From Hoeflea prorocentri (GTDB lineage: Bacteria; Pseudomonadota; Alphaproteobacteria; Rhizobiales; Rhizobiaceae): a stretch of 64,000 nucleotides of DNA. The DNA is taken from NCBI RefSeq assembly GCF_027944115.1, contig NZ_JAPJZI010000002.1, forward strand, positions 391,027 to 455,026, read 5' to 3'. The translations under genes and the position numbers were made by a program. Below, in pieces: positions 44,687-52,998 of the stretch. Each line of letters opens with the position of its first letter. Position 1 is the first letter of the stretch. Below the pieces are notes generated by a model. The model did no database searches and was not told the DNA's origin. It saw only the letters and a list, made by a program, of their open reading frames with translations.

Positions 44687-44721
44687 GGAGCGCAGGATTT
44701 GGCTGTGCCGGCCTGCGCTCC
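44687..44721 (+). terminator. Perfect 10-bp hairpin between the NarK genes
   Basis: GGAGCGCAGG (44687-44696) and CCTGCGCTCC (44712-44721) pair perfectly around a 15-base loop. CTCATTTC follows, so no U-tract. It may tune the ratio of the two carriers by partial termination or RNA processing. Confidence 0.5.
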
Positions 44722-44755
44722 TCATTTCAATACGCCAGATCGGGGAGGTTAACCC

Positions 44756-46153
44756 ATGGCGCATTCAGATACCCCCACAGCCAATAAAGGTCACGTGCTG
44801 ACCGATTGGCGTCCCGAAGATCAGCAGTTCTGGGAAAGCCAGGGCCGTGCGATCGCCAGCCGTAACCTGTGGATCTCCATTCCCAATCTGCTCATGGCCT
44901 TCTCGGTCTGGATGGTGTGGTCGGTCGTCGTCGCAAAAATGCCGGCTATCGGATTTGATTTCTCGGTTGGCGAACGCTTCTGGCTTGCCGCGCTGCCCGG
45001 TCTCTCCGGCGCGACACTGAGGATTTTCTACACATTCATGATCCCGATTTTCGGCGGCCGGAAGTGGACTGCGATCTCAACCGCCTCGCTGCTTTTGCCG
45101 GCGCTTGGAATCGGGTTCGCCATTCAGGATCCCAACACGTCGTACTTCACCTTCCTCATCCTGGCGCTGATGTGCGGCTTCGGCGGTGGCAACTTCGCCT
45201 CCTCCATGGCGAATATCGCTTACTTCTATCCCAAGAAGACAAAGGGTAACGCCCTGGCGCTGAATGCCGGGCTCGGCAATGCCGGCGTGTCCGTCATGCA
45301 GTTCGTCGTTCCTCTGGTCATCACAGCAGGTGTTTTCGGCGCGATCGGCGGCGAGCCTCAGCAGCTTTCCGATGGCGGTCAGCTCTGGTTGCAGAATGCC
45401 GGCTTCATCTGGGTGCCGTTCCTGGCGGTCGGTGCGATTGCTGCGTGGTTCGGCATGAACGATATTGCCGATGCGAAGGCCTCGCTTGGCGAGCAGATGT
45501 CGATCCTCAAGCGCTACCACAACTGGGTCATGTGCGTTCTCTATATCGGAACGTTCGGCTCCTTCATCGGTTACGCTGCCGGCTTCCCGCTGCTCATGCG
45601 GACCCAGTATCCCGCGGTTGATGCCTTGAGCTACGCCTTCCTCGGGCCGCTTGTGGGCGCGCTTTCACGGGCTGCAACGGGCTGGGTATCGGATAAATAC
45701 GGTGGCGGACGGGTGACCTTCTGGGTTTTCCTCGGCATGATCATCGCCGTCTTCGGTGTCCTGCAGTTCCTGCCTTCCGAAGCGGATGCGGACGGTAATT
45801 TCTGGGGTTTCTTTGCCTGTTTCATGGCGCTGTTCTTCCTGACCGGTGTCGGCAATGCCTCCACCTTCCAGATGATCCCTTCGATCATGAAGCAGGAAAT
45901 CCCGCGCCTTGAGCCGCAACTGGACGAAACACAGACCCAGCGATCCATCGAGCGTGAAAGCGCCGCGATCATCGCCTTCACTTCGGCGATTGCCGCTTAC
46001 GGAGCATTCTTCATTCCGAAACTCTACGGAACGTCGATCGAAATGACAGGCGCACCCAATGCGGCGCTGTGGTCATTCCTGAGCTTCTACGTGCTGTGCC
46101 TCGTGGTGACCTGGTTCTACTACAGCCGCCGCGGCGCCTCGGTGCCCTGCTAA
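44756..46153 (+). CDS. narK: Nitrate/nitrite transporter, NarK type II (MFS)
   Basis: The 465-residue protein has twelve expected spans and a NarK2-like first signature NAGLGNAGVSVMQFVVP (about residues 168-184), with GFGGGNFASSMANIAYF just before. It is shorter than its neighbour and lacks the long tail. NarK2 types are commonly nitrate/nitrite antiporters, paired with a NarK1 symporter. In some denitrifiers the two are one fused protein; here they are separate genes with GGGAGG at 44743-44748 before ATG 44756. A strong hairpin follows the stop. Confidence 0.87.
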   Translation: MAHSDTPTANKGHVLTDWRPEDQQFWESQGRAIASRNLWISIPNLLMAFSVWMVWSVVVAKMPAIGFDFSVGERFWLAALPGLSGATLRIFYTFMIPIFGGRKWTAISTASLLLPALGIGFAIQDPNTSYFTFLILALMCGFGGGNFASSMANIAYFYPKKTKGNALALNAGLGNAGVSVMQFVVPLVITAGVFGAIGGEPQQLSDGGQLWLQNAGFIWVPFLAVGAIAAWFGMNDIADAKASLGEQMSILKRYHNWVMCVLYIGTFGSFIGYAAGFPLLMRTQYPAVDALSYAFLGPLVGALSRAATGWVSDKYGGGRVTFWVFLGMIIAVFGVLQFLPSEADADGNFWGFFACFMALFFLTGVGNASTFQMIPSIMKQEIPRLEPQLDETQTQRSIERESAAIIAFTSAIAAYGAFFIPKLYGTSIEMTGAPNAALWSFLSFYVLCLVVTWFYYSRRGASVPC

Positions 46154-46161
46154 ACTGAAGC

Positions 46162-46200
46162 AAAGGGGCTGGATGAGGAACATACCCATTCAGCCCTTTT
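46162..46200 (+). terminator. Rho-independent terminator after the NarK operon
   Basis: A 14-bp stem, AAAGGGGCTGGATG (46162-46175) against CATTCAGCCCTTTT (46187-46200), has two G-U pairs and an 11-base loop. Its 3' arm ends in TTTT, as in a typical intrinsic terminator. It closes the stress protein/NarK transcription unit. Confidence 0.65.
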
Positions 46201-46321
46201 CCAGCTCTTGCTGGGCTGGTAGATTTCCAACATATACAGCCCCTTCCGGGGCCCTGGAACAGACCGGTGGAGCAAGTCTCAGGACTGCCGCCGGTCAAGC
46301 CGTTTGTGGCTGGAGATGCCG

Positions 46322-47524
46322 TTGGACATACGCCCCTTTACCGGGAATTTCACCCAGCAGGAGCCGATCGGTGACGATGCGATCGCCGCAGCGGTGGACG
46401 TTCTCAAAGGCGGACGCCTGCACCGTTACAACACGGCGTCCGGCGAAGTGTCGCAGGCCGCTCTTCTGGAAGCGGACTATGCTGCCTATCAGGGCGTGGA
46501 GTACTGCCTGGCCTGTGCATCGGGCGGATATGCGATGGGCATTGCCTTGCGGGCGGCCGGCGTCACGCAGGGCGAACCGGTCCTGACCAACGCCTTTACC
46601 CTTGCTCCTGTTCCGGGCGCGATTGCGGGGGCAGGCGCTCGTCCGGTGCTTGTCGAGATCACCCGTGATCTCACGCTTGATCTGGGTGATCTTGAGAAGA
46701 AGATCCGATCGAGTGGCGCGCGCTTCATGCTCTTGTCGAATATGCGCGGTCATCTGACCGATATGGACACGCTGACAGCGCTGCTTGAACACCATAGCGT
46801 CACCCTCATTGAAGATTGCGCCCACACGATGGGCAGCACATGGTCGGGCAGGCGCAGCGGAAATTTTGGACTGGCCGGCTGTTTCAGTACCCAGACCTAC
46901 AAGCACTTGAACTCCGGAGAGGGCGGTATTCTGACATCCGACGATCCGCAGTTCATGGCCAGGGCGATCGTCCTGTCAGGGTCCTATATGCTTTATGAGC
47001 GCCATGGGGCGGCTCCGCCGTCTCAGTATTTTTCGACTGTGCGGCTTGAAACGCCAAACCTTTCGGGACGCATGGACAATCTGCGGGCCGCCATTCTGCG
47101 TCCGCAGATAACCGGCCTCGATGCAAATATCGCGCGCTGGAATGAACGCTACCGGGCTTTGGAGGAGCAACTGGCGCAAACGCCAGGCGTTTACGTGCCG
47201 CACCGACCGGATCAGGAAGGCATCGTCGGCAGCTCCTTTCAGTTTCTCTTTCCCGGGGTCAGCGCGCAGTCGGCGCAAACCCTCGTGAGCGATGCTCTTT
47301 CGCTGGGAGTGGAGCTGAAATGGTTTGGTGCGGAGCGGCCCGTCGGGTTCACCAGCAGGCACCAAAGCTGGCAGTATCTGGAGCCCGCGCAGTTGCCGCA
47401 GACGGACGAGATCCTGGCCGGGCTATTCGATATGCGCATTCCGCTGACATTCAGCGTTGCCGATTGCAGGCATATCGGCGCAATTCTTGACCATTGCTTA
47501 CGCCGCGGATCGTACGTTGCGTAG
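46322..47524 (+). CDS. DegT/DnrJ/EryC1-family PLP aminotransferase
   Basis: The 400-residue enzyme has the aspartate-aminotransferase-like fold of the DegT family, with CASGGYAMGIALRAAG near residue 65, an IEDCAHTMGSTW near 165 and the PLP lysine in FSTQTYKHLNSGEGG. It is clearly different from the PseC at 39896. TTG 46322 is preferred, because CTGGAGA lies five bases upstream; ATG 46316 is crowded by that same sequence. It precedes the pentose operon by about 100 bases. A nucleotide-sugar, keto-inositol or keto-sugar acceptor is likely, but there is no partner gene to identify it. Confidence 0.8.
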   Translation: MDIRPFTGNFTQQEPIGDDAIAAAVDVLKGGRLHRYNTASGEVSQAALLEADYAAYQGVEYCLACASGGYAMGIALRAAGVTQGEPVLTNAFTLAPVPGAIAGAGARPVLVEITRDLTLDLGDLEKKIRSSGARFMLLSNMRGHLTDMDTLTALLEHHSVTLIEDCAHTMGSTWSGRRSGNFGLAGCFSTQTYKHLNSGEGGILTSDDPQFMARAIVLSGSYMLYERHGAAPPSQYFSTVRLETPNLSGRMDNLRAAILRPQITGLDANIARWNERYRALEEQLAQTPGVYVPHRPDQEGIVGSSFQFLFPGVSAQSAQTLVSDALSLGVELKWFGAERPVGFTSRHQSWQYLEPAQLPQTDEILAGLFDMRIPLTFSVADCRHIGAILDHCLRRGSYVA

Positions 47525-47623
47525 TTTCACTGGATTGATTCCGCGTGTCAGATATTGGAAGTAACCGGTTTGCCGTTGCGCTGCGGTGCCTGATCCTGCG
47601 ACTTATAACCCGATGGTATTTTG

Positions 47624-49078
47624 ATGACCCTTCGTCCATTCGATTTTGATCCCGCCAATTGTTTCATCGCCGATGAGTGGGTGCCGCCTCTGGCCGGTGA
47701 AACGCTTGATCTGATCAATCCGTCCGACGGCTCCACTCTTTGTGCGGTGGCGCGAGGCAGTGCGGAGGACATCGACCGCGCGGTTGCCGCAGCTTCGGCC
47801 GCGCTCGAGGGGGAATGGGGCAAAAGCACCGCAGTGGAACGCGGCCGCGTGCTCTATCGTATCGGACAGCTCGTGCTGGAGAATGTCGAGGAACTGGCAA
47901 ACCTGGAAGCGATGGATGTCGGCAAGCCTCTCAAACAGGCCCGCGCCGACGTTATCGCGCTGGCGCGTTACATGGAATTCTACGCCGGAGCGGCGGACAA
48001 GCTCCACGGCACGACGATCCCCTATCTTGACGGCTACACCGTTTATACGCTGCGCGAGCCGCACGGTGTGACGGGGCACATCATTCCCTGGAACTATCCC
48101 ATGCAGATTATCGGCCGGTCCGTGGGTGCTGCTCTCGCGGCCGGCAATGCCGCCGTCCTCAAGCCGGCGGAAGAAGCATGTCTTACAGCGCTGTCCTTTG
48201 CCGAACTTGCGCGGCGTGCAGGATTGCCGAAAGGTGCGCTGAACGTCGTGCCGGGGATCGGCGCCGAGGCCGGAGCGGCGCTGAGCGCCCATGAAGGGAT
48301 CGATCATGTTTCCTTTACCGGTTCGGTCGGTGTCGGCAAGCTGATCCAGGCATCAGCGGCCCAGAACGTGACGCCGGTTACGCTCGAACTGGGCGGTAAG
48401 TCGCCGCAACTGGTCTTCGAGGACGCCGATATCGACGAGGCCCTGCCGTTCCTTGTCAATGCCGGCCTGCAGAATGCCGGCCAGACCTGCTCTGCATCCT
48501 CGCGCATTCTCGTCCACCATAGCCGCTACGATGAGGTCATATCGCGCATGGGGGATCGCTATCGTGTCATGAAAGTGGGGCCTGCGCTGTCCGACCTTGA
48601 TGTCGGGCCGCTCATATCCATGCGCCAAAAGGAGATCGTCGAAGGGTTTCTGGCAAAAGGCGAGGGCCTGGAGGTTGCGGCAAGAGGCAATGTGGAGGCG
48701 GATGCCCCGTCGGGCGGGGCCTATGTCACGCCGACCCTCTTTGCCGGCGTTTCACCTGATCACACCCTGGCCCAGGACGAGATTTTCGGTCCCGTGCAGG
48801 TCGTTATTCCGTTCGGCGACGAGGAGGAAGCTGTCGCCATTGCCAACGGGACCGATTTCGGGCTTGTCGCTTCAGTATGGAGCCGTGATGGCGGTCGCCA
48901 GATGCGGCTCGCGCGCAAGCTGCGCGCCGGGCAGGTTTTTCTCAACAATTACGGTGCCGGCGGCGGCGTCGAACTGCCCTTCGGCGGAACCGGTCTTTCC
49001 GGGCATGGGCGCGAAAAAGGTTTTGAAGCCTTGTACGGGTTTTCAGTCCTCAAAACGGTGGCGGCCAAGCACGGCTAG
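47624..49078 (+). CDS. NAD(P)-dependent aldehyde dehydrogenase
   Basis: The 484-residue enzyme has PWNYPMQIIGRSVGAALAAGN near residue 150, FTGSVGVGKLI near 230, LELGGKSPQ with catalytic Glu and GQTCSASSR with catalytic Cys near 290, and a C-terminal PFGGTGLSGHGREKGFEA. ATG 47624 follows a TTG; the ribosome site is weak. Located at the head of the pentose gene run but separated from the binding-protein gene by 270 bases of operator-rich DNA, it may oxidise a two- or three-carbon aldehyde such as glycolaldehyde. This is inferred from context only. Confidence 0.86.
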   Translation: MTLRPFDFDPANCFIADEWVPPLAGETLDLINPSDGSTLCAVARGSAEDIDRAVAAASAALEGEWGKSTAVERGRVLYRIGQLVLENVEELANLEAMDVGKPLKQARADVIALARYMEFYAGAADKLHGTTIPYLDGYTVYTLREPHGVTGHIIPWNYPMQIIGRSVGAALAAGNAAVLKPAEEACLTALSFAELARRAGLPKGALNVVPGIGAEAGAALSAHEGIDHVSFTGSVGVGKLIQASAAQNVTPVTLELGGKSPQLVFEDADIDEALPFLVNAGLQNAGQTCSASSRILVHHSRYDEVISRMGDRYRVMKVGPALSDLDVGPLISMRQKEIVEGFLAKGEGLEVAARGNVEADAPSGGAYVTPTLFAGVSPDHTLAQDEIFGPVQVVIPFGDEEEAVAIANGTDFGLVASVWSRDGGRQMRLARKLRAGQVFLNNYGAGGGVELPFGGTGLSGHGREKGFEALYGFSVLKTVAAKHG

Positions 49079-49254
49079 CCGTTTCCGGCCTCTGAGAACC
49101 CATCTGCCAGACCCGGCCTCACGGATCATCCCAAGCTTTTCTGCCTTGTCGCCCTGCGTGGCGGCAAGCCCTGCCGCATAGTGATTTTGAGCGAGCCAAA
49201 CAGATCCTCTGATTAGGATTTCTCAGGATAATCCATAAAAATCAATTATTTAAA

Positions 49255-49287
49255 AAGTAGTATTTTTAATGTTGAAAAGTACTACTT
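49255..49287. promoter_or_regulatory. Tandem GntR-type operators
   Basis: AAGTA-C-TACTT (49277-49287) is a perfect 11-base inverted repeat around one base, with the GTnnnAC core of FadR-subfamily sites. AAGTA-G-TATTT (49255-49265) is a second copy with one mismatched pair. Their centres are 22 bases apart, two helical turns, so two dimers could bind the same DNA face. The likely binder is the GntR protein at 53672-54373. Confidence 0.55.
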
Positions 49288-49290
49288 ATT

Positions 49291-49312
49291 TTGATACCAA
49301 ATTTGGCATCAA
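49291..49312. promoter_or_regulatory. 22-bp near-perfect palindrome before the pentose importer
   Basis: TTGATACCAAA and TTTGGCATCAA are inverted arms with a single mismatched pair (A against C). It sits directly after the two GntR-type sites and 36 bases before the binding-protein ATG. Half-sites (TTGATACCA) resemble those of hexuronate and pentonate regulators. Probably a further operator. Confidence 0.6.
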
Positions 49313-49348
49313 CGTTTGCGCTTCAAGCAATATCCAAGGGAGGACATC

Positions 49349-50296
49349 ATGAAGGCATTCCTGAAGGCGGCTGTTATTGCATCCGCGCTGGCCGTACCCG
49401 CACCTGCATTAGCGGCTGACGAGCCCATCGACATCACCATGATCATCTACGCATCGGCGGGCGTTCCGTTTTTCCAGCCGCTTGAGCTGGGAGCCAACAC
49501 CGCCGCGGAGATGCTCAACGTCAATCTGGATATCCAGTACGCGCAAAATGATGTGGTGCGTCAGAACAACATCATGGAAACGGCGCTGGCCAACGGGGTC
49601 GACGGCCTTCTTGTCGAAATCTGGGATGACAACGCCTTTGATGAAGGTGTCTGCAATGCCATGAAAGGCGGCACGCCCGTCGTCGGCTTCAACATCGATG
49701 ACAGCGAGGGTGCCGAAGGCAATTGCCGGATGGCCTTTGTCGGCCAGAATTTTGTCGATGCGGGTTATACGATCGGCAAGCGGATGATCGAGGAGCACGG
49801 TATCTCGGAAGGCGATGTCGTCTTTACGCCGGTTGAATATCCGGAGGCCGCCTATGCGATCCTGCGCCACAAAGGCGTACAGATGGCGCTGGACGAAGTC
49901 GGAGCCAAGGCGGACCTCGTTGGCGTGACAGACCGGCTTCCCGAGGTACTGACCGCCATGACACAGTATCTGATCGGCAATTCGGACATCAAGGCGATCA
50001 TCGGACTTGGCCAGCAACCAATGATGATGGCTCAGCAGGCGCTGGATGAAACCGGTGTGAGCGTGCCGATCGGAGGCTTTGATGTTGCCCCGGAAATCCT
50101 TGACGGGATCGCCAGCGGCCGCATCACAGCCACTGTGGACCAGCAGCCATACAGTCAGGGTTTCTATTCGGTGGCCCAGCTCGCCCACTACATTCGTCAC
50201 GGACTTTATCCGGCTGACTTGAGCACCGGCGGGCGCGGCCTGATCGACAAGTCGAACTATCAGAATGCGGTCGACCAGGCTGGCAAGTACAGATAA
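49349..50296 (+). CDS. ABC pentose importer periplasmic binding protein (ribose-binding type)
   Basis: The 315-residue protein has a signal peptide (cleavage near APALAADE) and the type I periplasmic-binding fold: IYASAGVPFFQPLELGANTAAEML near the mature start, NGVDGLLVEIWDDNAF near 80 and GGFDVAPEILDGIASGRITATVDQQP near 240. ATG 49349 follows AAGGGAGG. It feeds the CUT2-type permease and ATPase encoded next. D-xylose or L-arabinose is the likely ligand from the downstream enzymes. Confidence 0.9.
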   Translation: MKAFLKAAVIASALAVPAPALAADEPIDITMIIYASAGVPFFQPLELGANTAAEMLNVNLDIQYAQNDVVRQNNIMETALANGVDGLLVEIWDDNAFDEGVCNAMKGGTPVVGFNIDDSEGAEGNCRMAFVGQNFVDAGYTIGKRMIEEHGISEGDVVFTPVEYPEAAYAILRHKGVQMALDEVGAKADLVGVTDRLPEVLTAMTQYLIGNSDIKAIIGLGQQPMMMAQQALDETGVSVPIGGFDVAPEILDGIASGRITATVDQQPYSQGFYSVAQLAHYIRHGLYPADLSTGGRGLIDKSNYQNAVDQAGKYR

Positions 50297-50426
50297 CTCC
50301 CAGGACGCGGCCCGGGCTTGCATGAACGCAGGTTCGGGTCCGTCAACCGCTTAAGACCATTGCGCGGCCTGCCGGGTGTTATAGCCTTTCACGCTGTCAC
50401 GTCTTCCGGACGAAAGAATCGTATTC

Positions 50427-51464
50427 ATGACTGAAAACACCACACAGGCCGGCGCCACGCCAAATCCCGAGCGTATAAAGAAGCGCACCGGCCTTGGCGG
50501 TGCGCTGGACAGGCTGCTGGCGACGCCGGCAGGCAATATCCTGATCGCCTTTCTGATTATCCAGTTTCTGTGCATCACGGCGGGTCTCTTATATCCGGAC
50601 GATTTTCGTTACCTGTCGTCTTCGAATATCGCGATCATGCTCAAGGCGATCCCGACCCTTGGAATACTCGCCCTCGGTGTCGGCATGCTGATGATCTCCG
50701 GGGAATTCGATCTGTCGGTGGGATCGATCTACGCCTTTACCGCTGTCGTGTGTTCCATCGTTATTGCATCGGGCCTGACAGCATGGATTGCCGCCCCGCT
50801 GCTGATTGCGGCCGGTGCGGCGATCAGCATGGCGAACGGCGTCGTGTCGTTGCGGTTCGCGCTTCCATCGTTCATCGTGTCGCTGGGAGCAATGCTCTTC
50901 TGGAAGGGGATGATTTTCTTTGTGCATGGTGCACAGGCCATTCGCTTCGAGGGTTCGGACGGCTTCCGCAACCTGATGGCCGGGCGCATCGGGCCTCTCG
51001 AAATGCCATTTGTGTGGTTCTTTCTCCTGGCCTTTGTCTTCCACCTTGTTTTGCGCCACCACTCTTTCGGCAATCACATATTTGCAGTCGGCGGCGACCG
51101 TAATGCAGCGACCGCCAACGGCGTCAATCCGGTCAAGGTCAAGCTCGTGTGTTTCGCGCTGGCGGGCAGTTGTGCGGCTTTTTCGGGCATTATCAGCGCA
51201 GCGCGGGTCGGAAGCGTGACGCCGGCCCAGGGCGGCGGGCTTGAACTTCAGGCAATTGCCGCCTGCGTGATCGGCGGCGTGGCGCTCGCCGGCGGACGCG
51301 GATCGATGATTGGCGTTTTTCTCGGTTCGGTACTGATCTACACCATTCAGGACGTTCTGCTGCTGATGCGCGCGCCGGGCTTTTATCTCGATATCTTCGT
51401 CGGTGCGTTGATTGTGCTGGCAGCCATTGCCAACCAGCTGGTTGGCGGAAAGGGCACACGATGA
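50427..51464 (+). CDS. ABC pentose importer permease (RbsC type)
   Basis: The 345-residue membrane protein has about eight to ten spans, with LALGVGMLMISGEFDLSVGSIYAF near residue 75, as in ribose and xylose permeases, and GVALAGGRGSMIGVFLGSVL near 290. It starts at ATG 50427 after a 130-base gap from the binding-protein gene. A hydrophilic N-terminus of about 30 residues precedes the first span. It overlaps the ATPase gene by four bases (ATGA). Confidence 0.92.
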   Translation: MTENTTQAGATPNPERIKKRTGLGGALDRLLATPAGNILIAFLIIQFLCITAGLLYPDDFRYLSSSNIAIMLKAIPTLGILALGVGMLMISGEFDLSVGSIYAFTAVVCSIVIASGLTAWIAAPLLIAAGAAISMANGVVSLRFALPSFIVSLGAMLFWKGMIFFVHGAQAIRFEGSDGFRNLMAGRIGPLEMPFVWFFLLAFVFHLVLRHHSFGNHIFAVGGDRNAATANGVNPVKVKLVCFALAGSCAAFSGIISAARVGSVTPAQGGGLELQAIAACVIGGVALAGGRGSMIGVFLGSVLIYTIQDVLLLMRAPGFYLDIFVGALIVLAAIANQLVGGKGTR

Positions 51465-52204
51465 ACCAGAGCCAGACACCGCTTATCGAAGTTCGCAACA
51501 TCTCCAAACGCTACGGCAATCTGGAAGCTCTGCGCGGGGTGGATTTCCACATCTCTCCAAATGAGATTGTCGGCCTCCTGGGTGACAACGGCGCCGGCAA
51601 AAGCACGCTAGTCAAACTTCTTTCCGGCATCAATCCGCCGTCCGGCGGGGACGTGCTGGCTTTTGGAAAGCCTGCATCCCTCAACAGCCGTCAGGACGCC
51701 GAAGCCATCGGTATCGAGACGATCTATCAGGATATGGCGGTCGTCGGCGAGATGGAGATCTGGCGGAACATGTTCCTGGGGCGCGAATTGCGCGGTCCGC
51801 TCGGCTTCCTAAGGGAGCGCGAGATGAAAGACATCACGATGCGTGAGCTTTCCTCGGGCGTCGATATTTCGGGTATCGACTCAGCCGACCAGATGGTCGG
51901 TTCTCTGTCGGGCGGACAAAGACAGGCCGTTGCAATTGCAAGGGCAGTTCATTTCCGCAAATCAATCCTGCTTCTGGACGAGCCGACCAGTGCGCTCTCG
52001 GTCCGGGAAACCAATAAACTGCTTGAGTATATTGACGGTCTTCGCGACAAGGGAACGTCAGCCGCTTTCGTCACGCACAATATCTATCATGCCTATAGTA
52101 TATGCGACCGGTTCGTCGTCATGAGTCACGGCAGCAAGGTTCATGATGTGGTGAAGGGCGACACGAGCGTTGAAGACCTTACTCAAATGGTGATCAATTC
52201 ATGA
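51461..52204 (+). CDS. ABC pentose importer ATPase (single-domain, XylG/RbsA-like half)
   Basis: The 247-residue ATPase has Walker A GDNGAGKSTLVKL (about residues 37-49), signature LSGGQRQAVAIARAV near 150 and Walker B ILLLDEPTSAL near 170. Sugar ABC ATPases of this class usually carry two tandem ATPase domains (about 500 residues); this is only one, so the transporter probably works as a homodimer, as in FrcA-like systems. It overlaps the permease and SDR genes by four bases each. Confidence 0.9.
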   Translation: MNQSQTPLIEVRNISKRYGNLEALRGVDFHISPNEIVGLLGDNGAGKSTLVKLLSGINPPSGGDVLAFGKPASLNSRQDAEAIGIETIYQDMAVVGEMEIWRNMFLGRELRGPLGFLREREMKDITMRELSSGVDISGIDSADQMVGSLSGGQRQAVAIARAVHFRKSILLLDEPTSALSVRETNKLLEYIDGLRDKGTSAAFVTHNIYHAYSICDRFVVMSHGSKVHDVVKGDTSVEDLTQMVINS

Positions 52205-52983
52205 CGAATACATCCGAGTCATTTGCGGTTTTTCCCAGTCTGGCGGATCGGTCCGTGCTCATTTCAGGGGGCGGTAGCGGGATCGGCGCCGAAATCGTCC
52301 GGGGCTTTGTCCGACAGGGCGCGAAGGTTGCATTCGTCGATCTTGATGAGGAGGCCTCTTCTCAACTGATCGACGGCATTGATGTTTCAGACACCGGACA
52401 CAAGCCGCTCTACCGGCATGTGGATGTCACTGACATCGAAGCCTATCGGAACGTGATTCAGGATCTGGACGCGCAACTCGGCGGCTTCGATGTTCTCGTC
52501 AACAATGCGGCCAACGACCAACGTCACGCGATTGGAGAGGTGACGCCCGAGTACTGGCGCAAGGCGCTTGCCGTCAATCTCGACCATCAATTTTTTGCCG
52601 CCCAGGCCGTTGCCAAGGGTATGGCGAAGCGCGGCGGCGGGGCGATCGTCAATATGGGCTCATGCAGTTGGCGTGTCGGTCTGGACCAGCTCTCCGCTTA
52701 TGTGACATCGAAGGCGGCGATCGAAGGGCTAACGAACGGGCTCGCCCGCGAGCTTGGCCCGGACGGTATCCGTGTCAATTGCGTGATCCCCGGCTTCATC
52801 AAGACAGAGCGGCAGGTGAAATTATGGCTGACGCCGGAACTGGAACAGATTGTTTATGACAGCCAGTGCCTCAAGGAACTGATCGATCCGGTCTATGTCG
52901 CCAATTTGGTGGCGTTTTTGAGCTCCAATGATGCGCGCATGTGCTCGTCGGGCACCTACACGGTCGACGGCGGCTGGATCTGA
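52201..52983 (+). CDS. xylB: SDR family D-xylose 1-dehydrogenase-like enzyme
   Basis: The 260-residue short-chain dehydrogenase has the cofactor loop SGGGSGIGAEI (about residues 21-31), NNAANDQRHAIGEVTPEYWRKALAVN near 100 and the catalytic Tyr-x-x-x-Lys in SAYVTSKAAIEG near 165. The NNAAND-RHAI-EVTPE segment and the GGGAIVNMGS-SW strand match Caulobacter D-xylose dehydrogenase XylB closely. It oxidises the pentose to the lactone. ATGA overlap with the ATPase gene. L-arabinose or D-galactose oxidation cannot be excluded. Confidence 0.85.
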   Translation: MTNTSESFAVFPSLADRSVLISGGGSGIGAEIVRGFVRQGAKVAFVDLDEEASSQLIDGIDVSDTGHKPLYRHVDVTDIEAYRNVIQDLDAQLGGFDVLVNNAANDQRHAIGEVTPEYWRKALAVNLDHQFFAAQAVAKGMAKRGGGAIVNMGSCSWRVGLDQLSAYVTSKAAIEGLTNGLARELGPDGIRVNCVIPGFIKTERQVKLWLTPELEQIVYDSQCLKELIDPVYVANLVAFLSSNDARMCSSGTYTVDGGWI

Positions 52984-52998
52984 ACAGGAAGGAAGATA

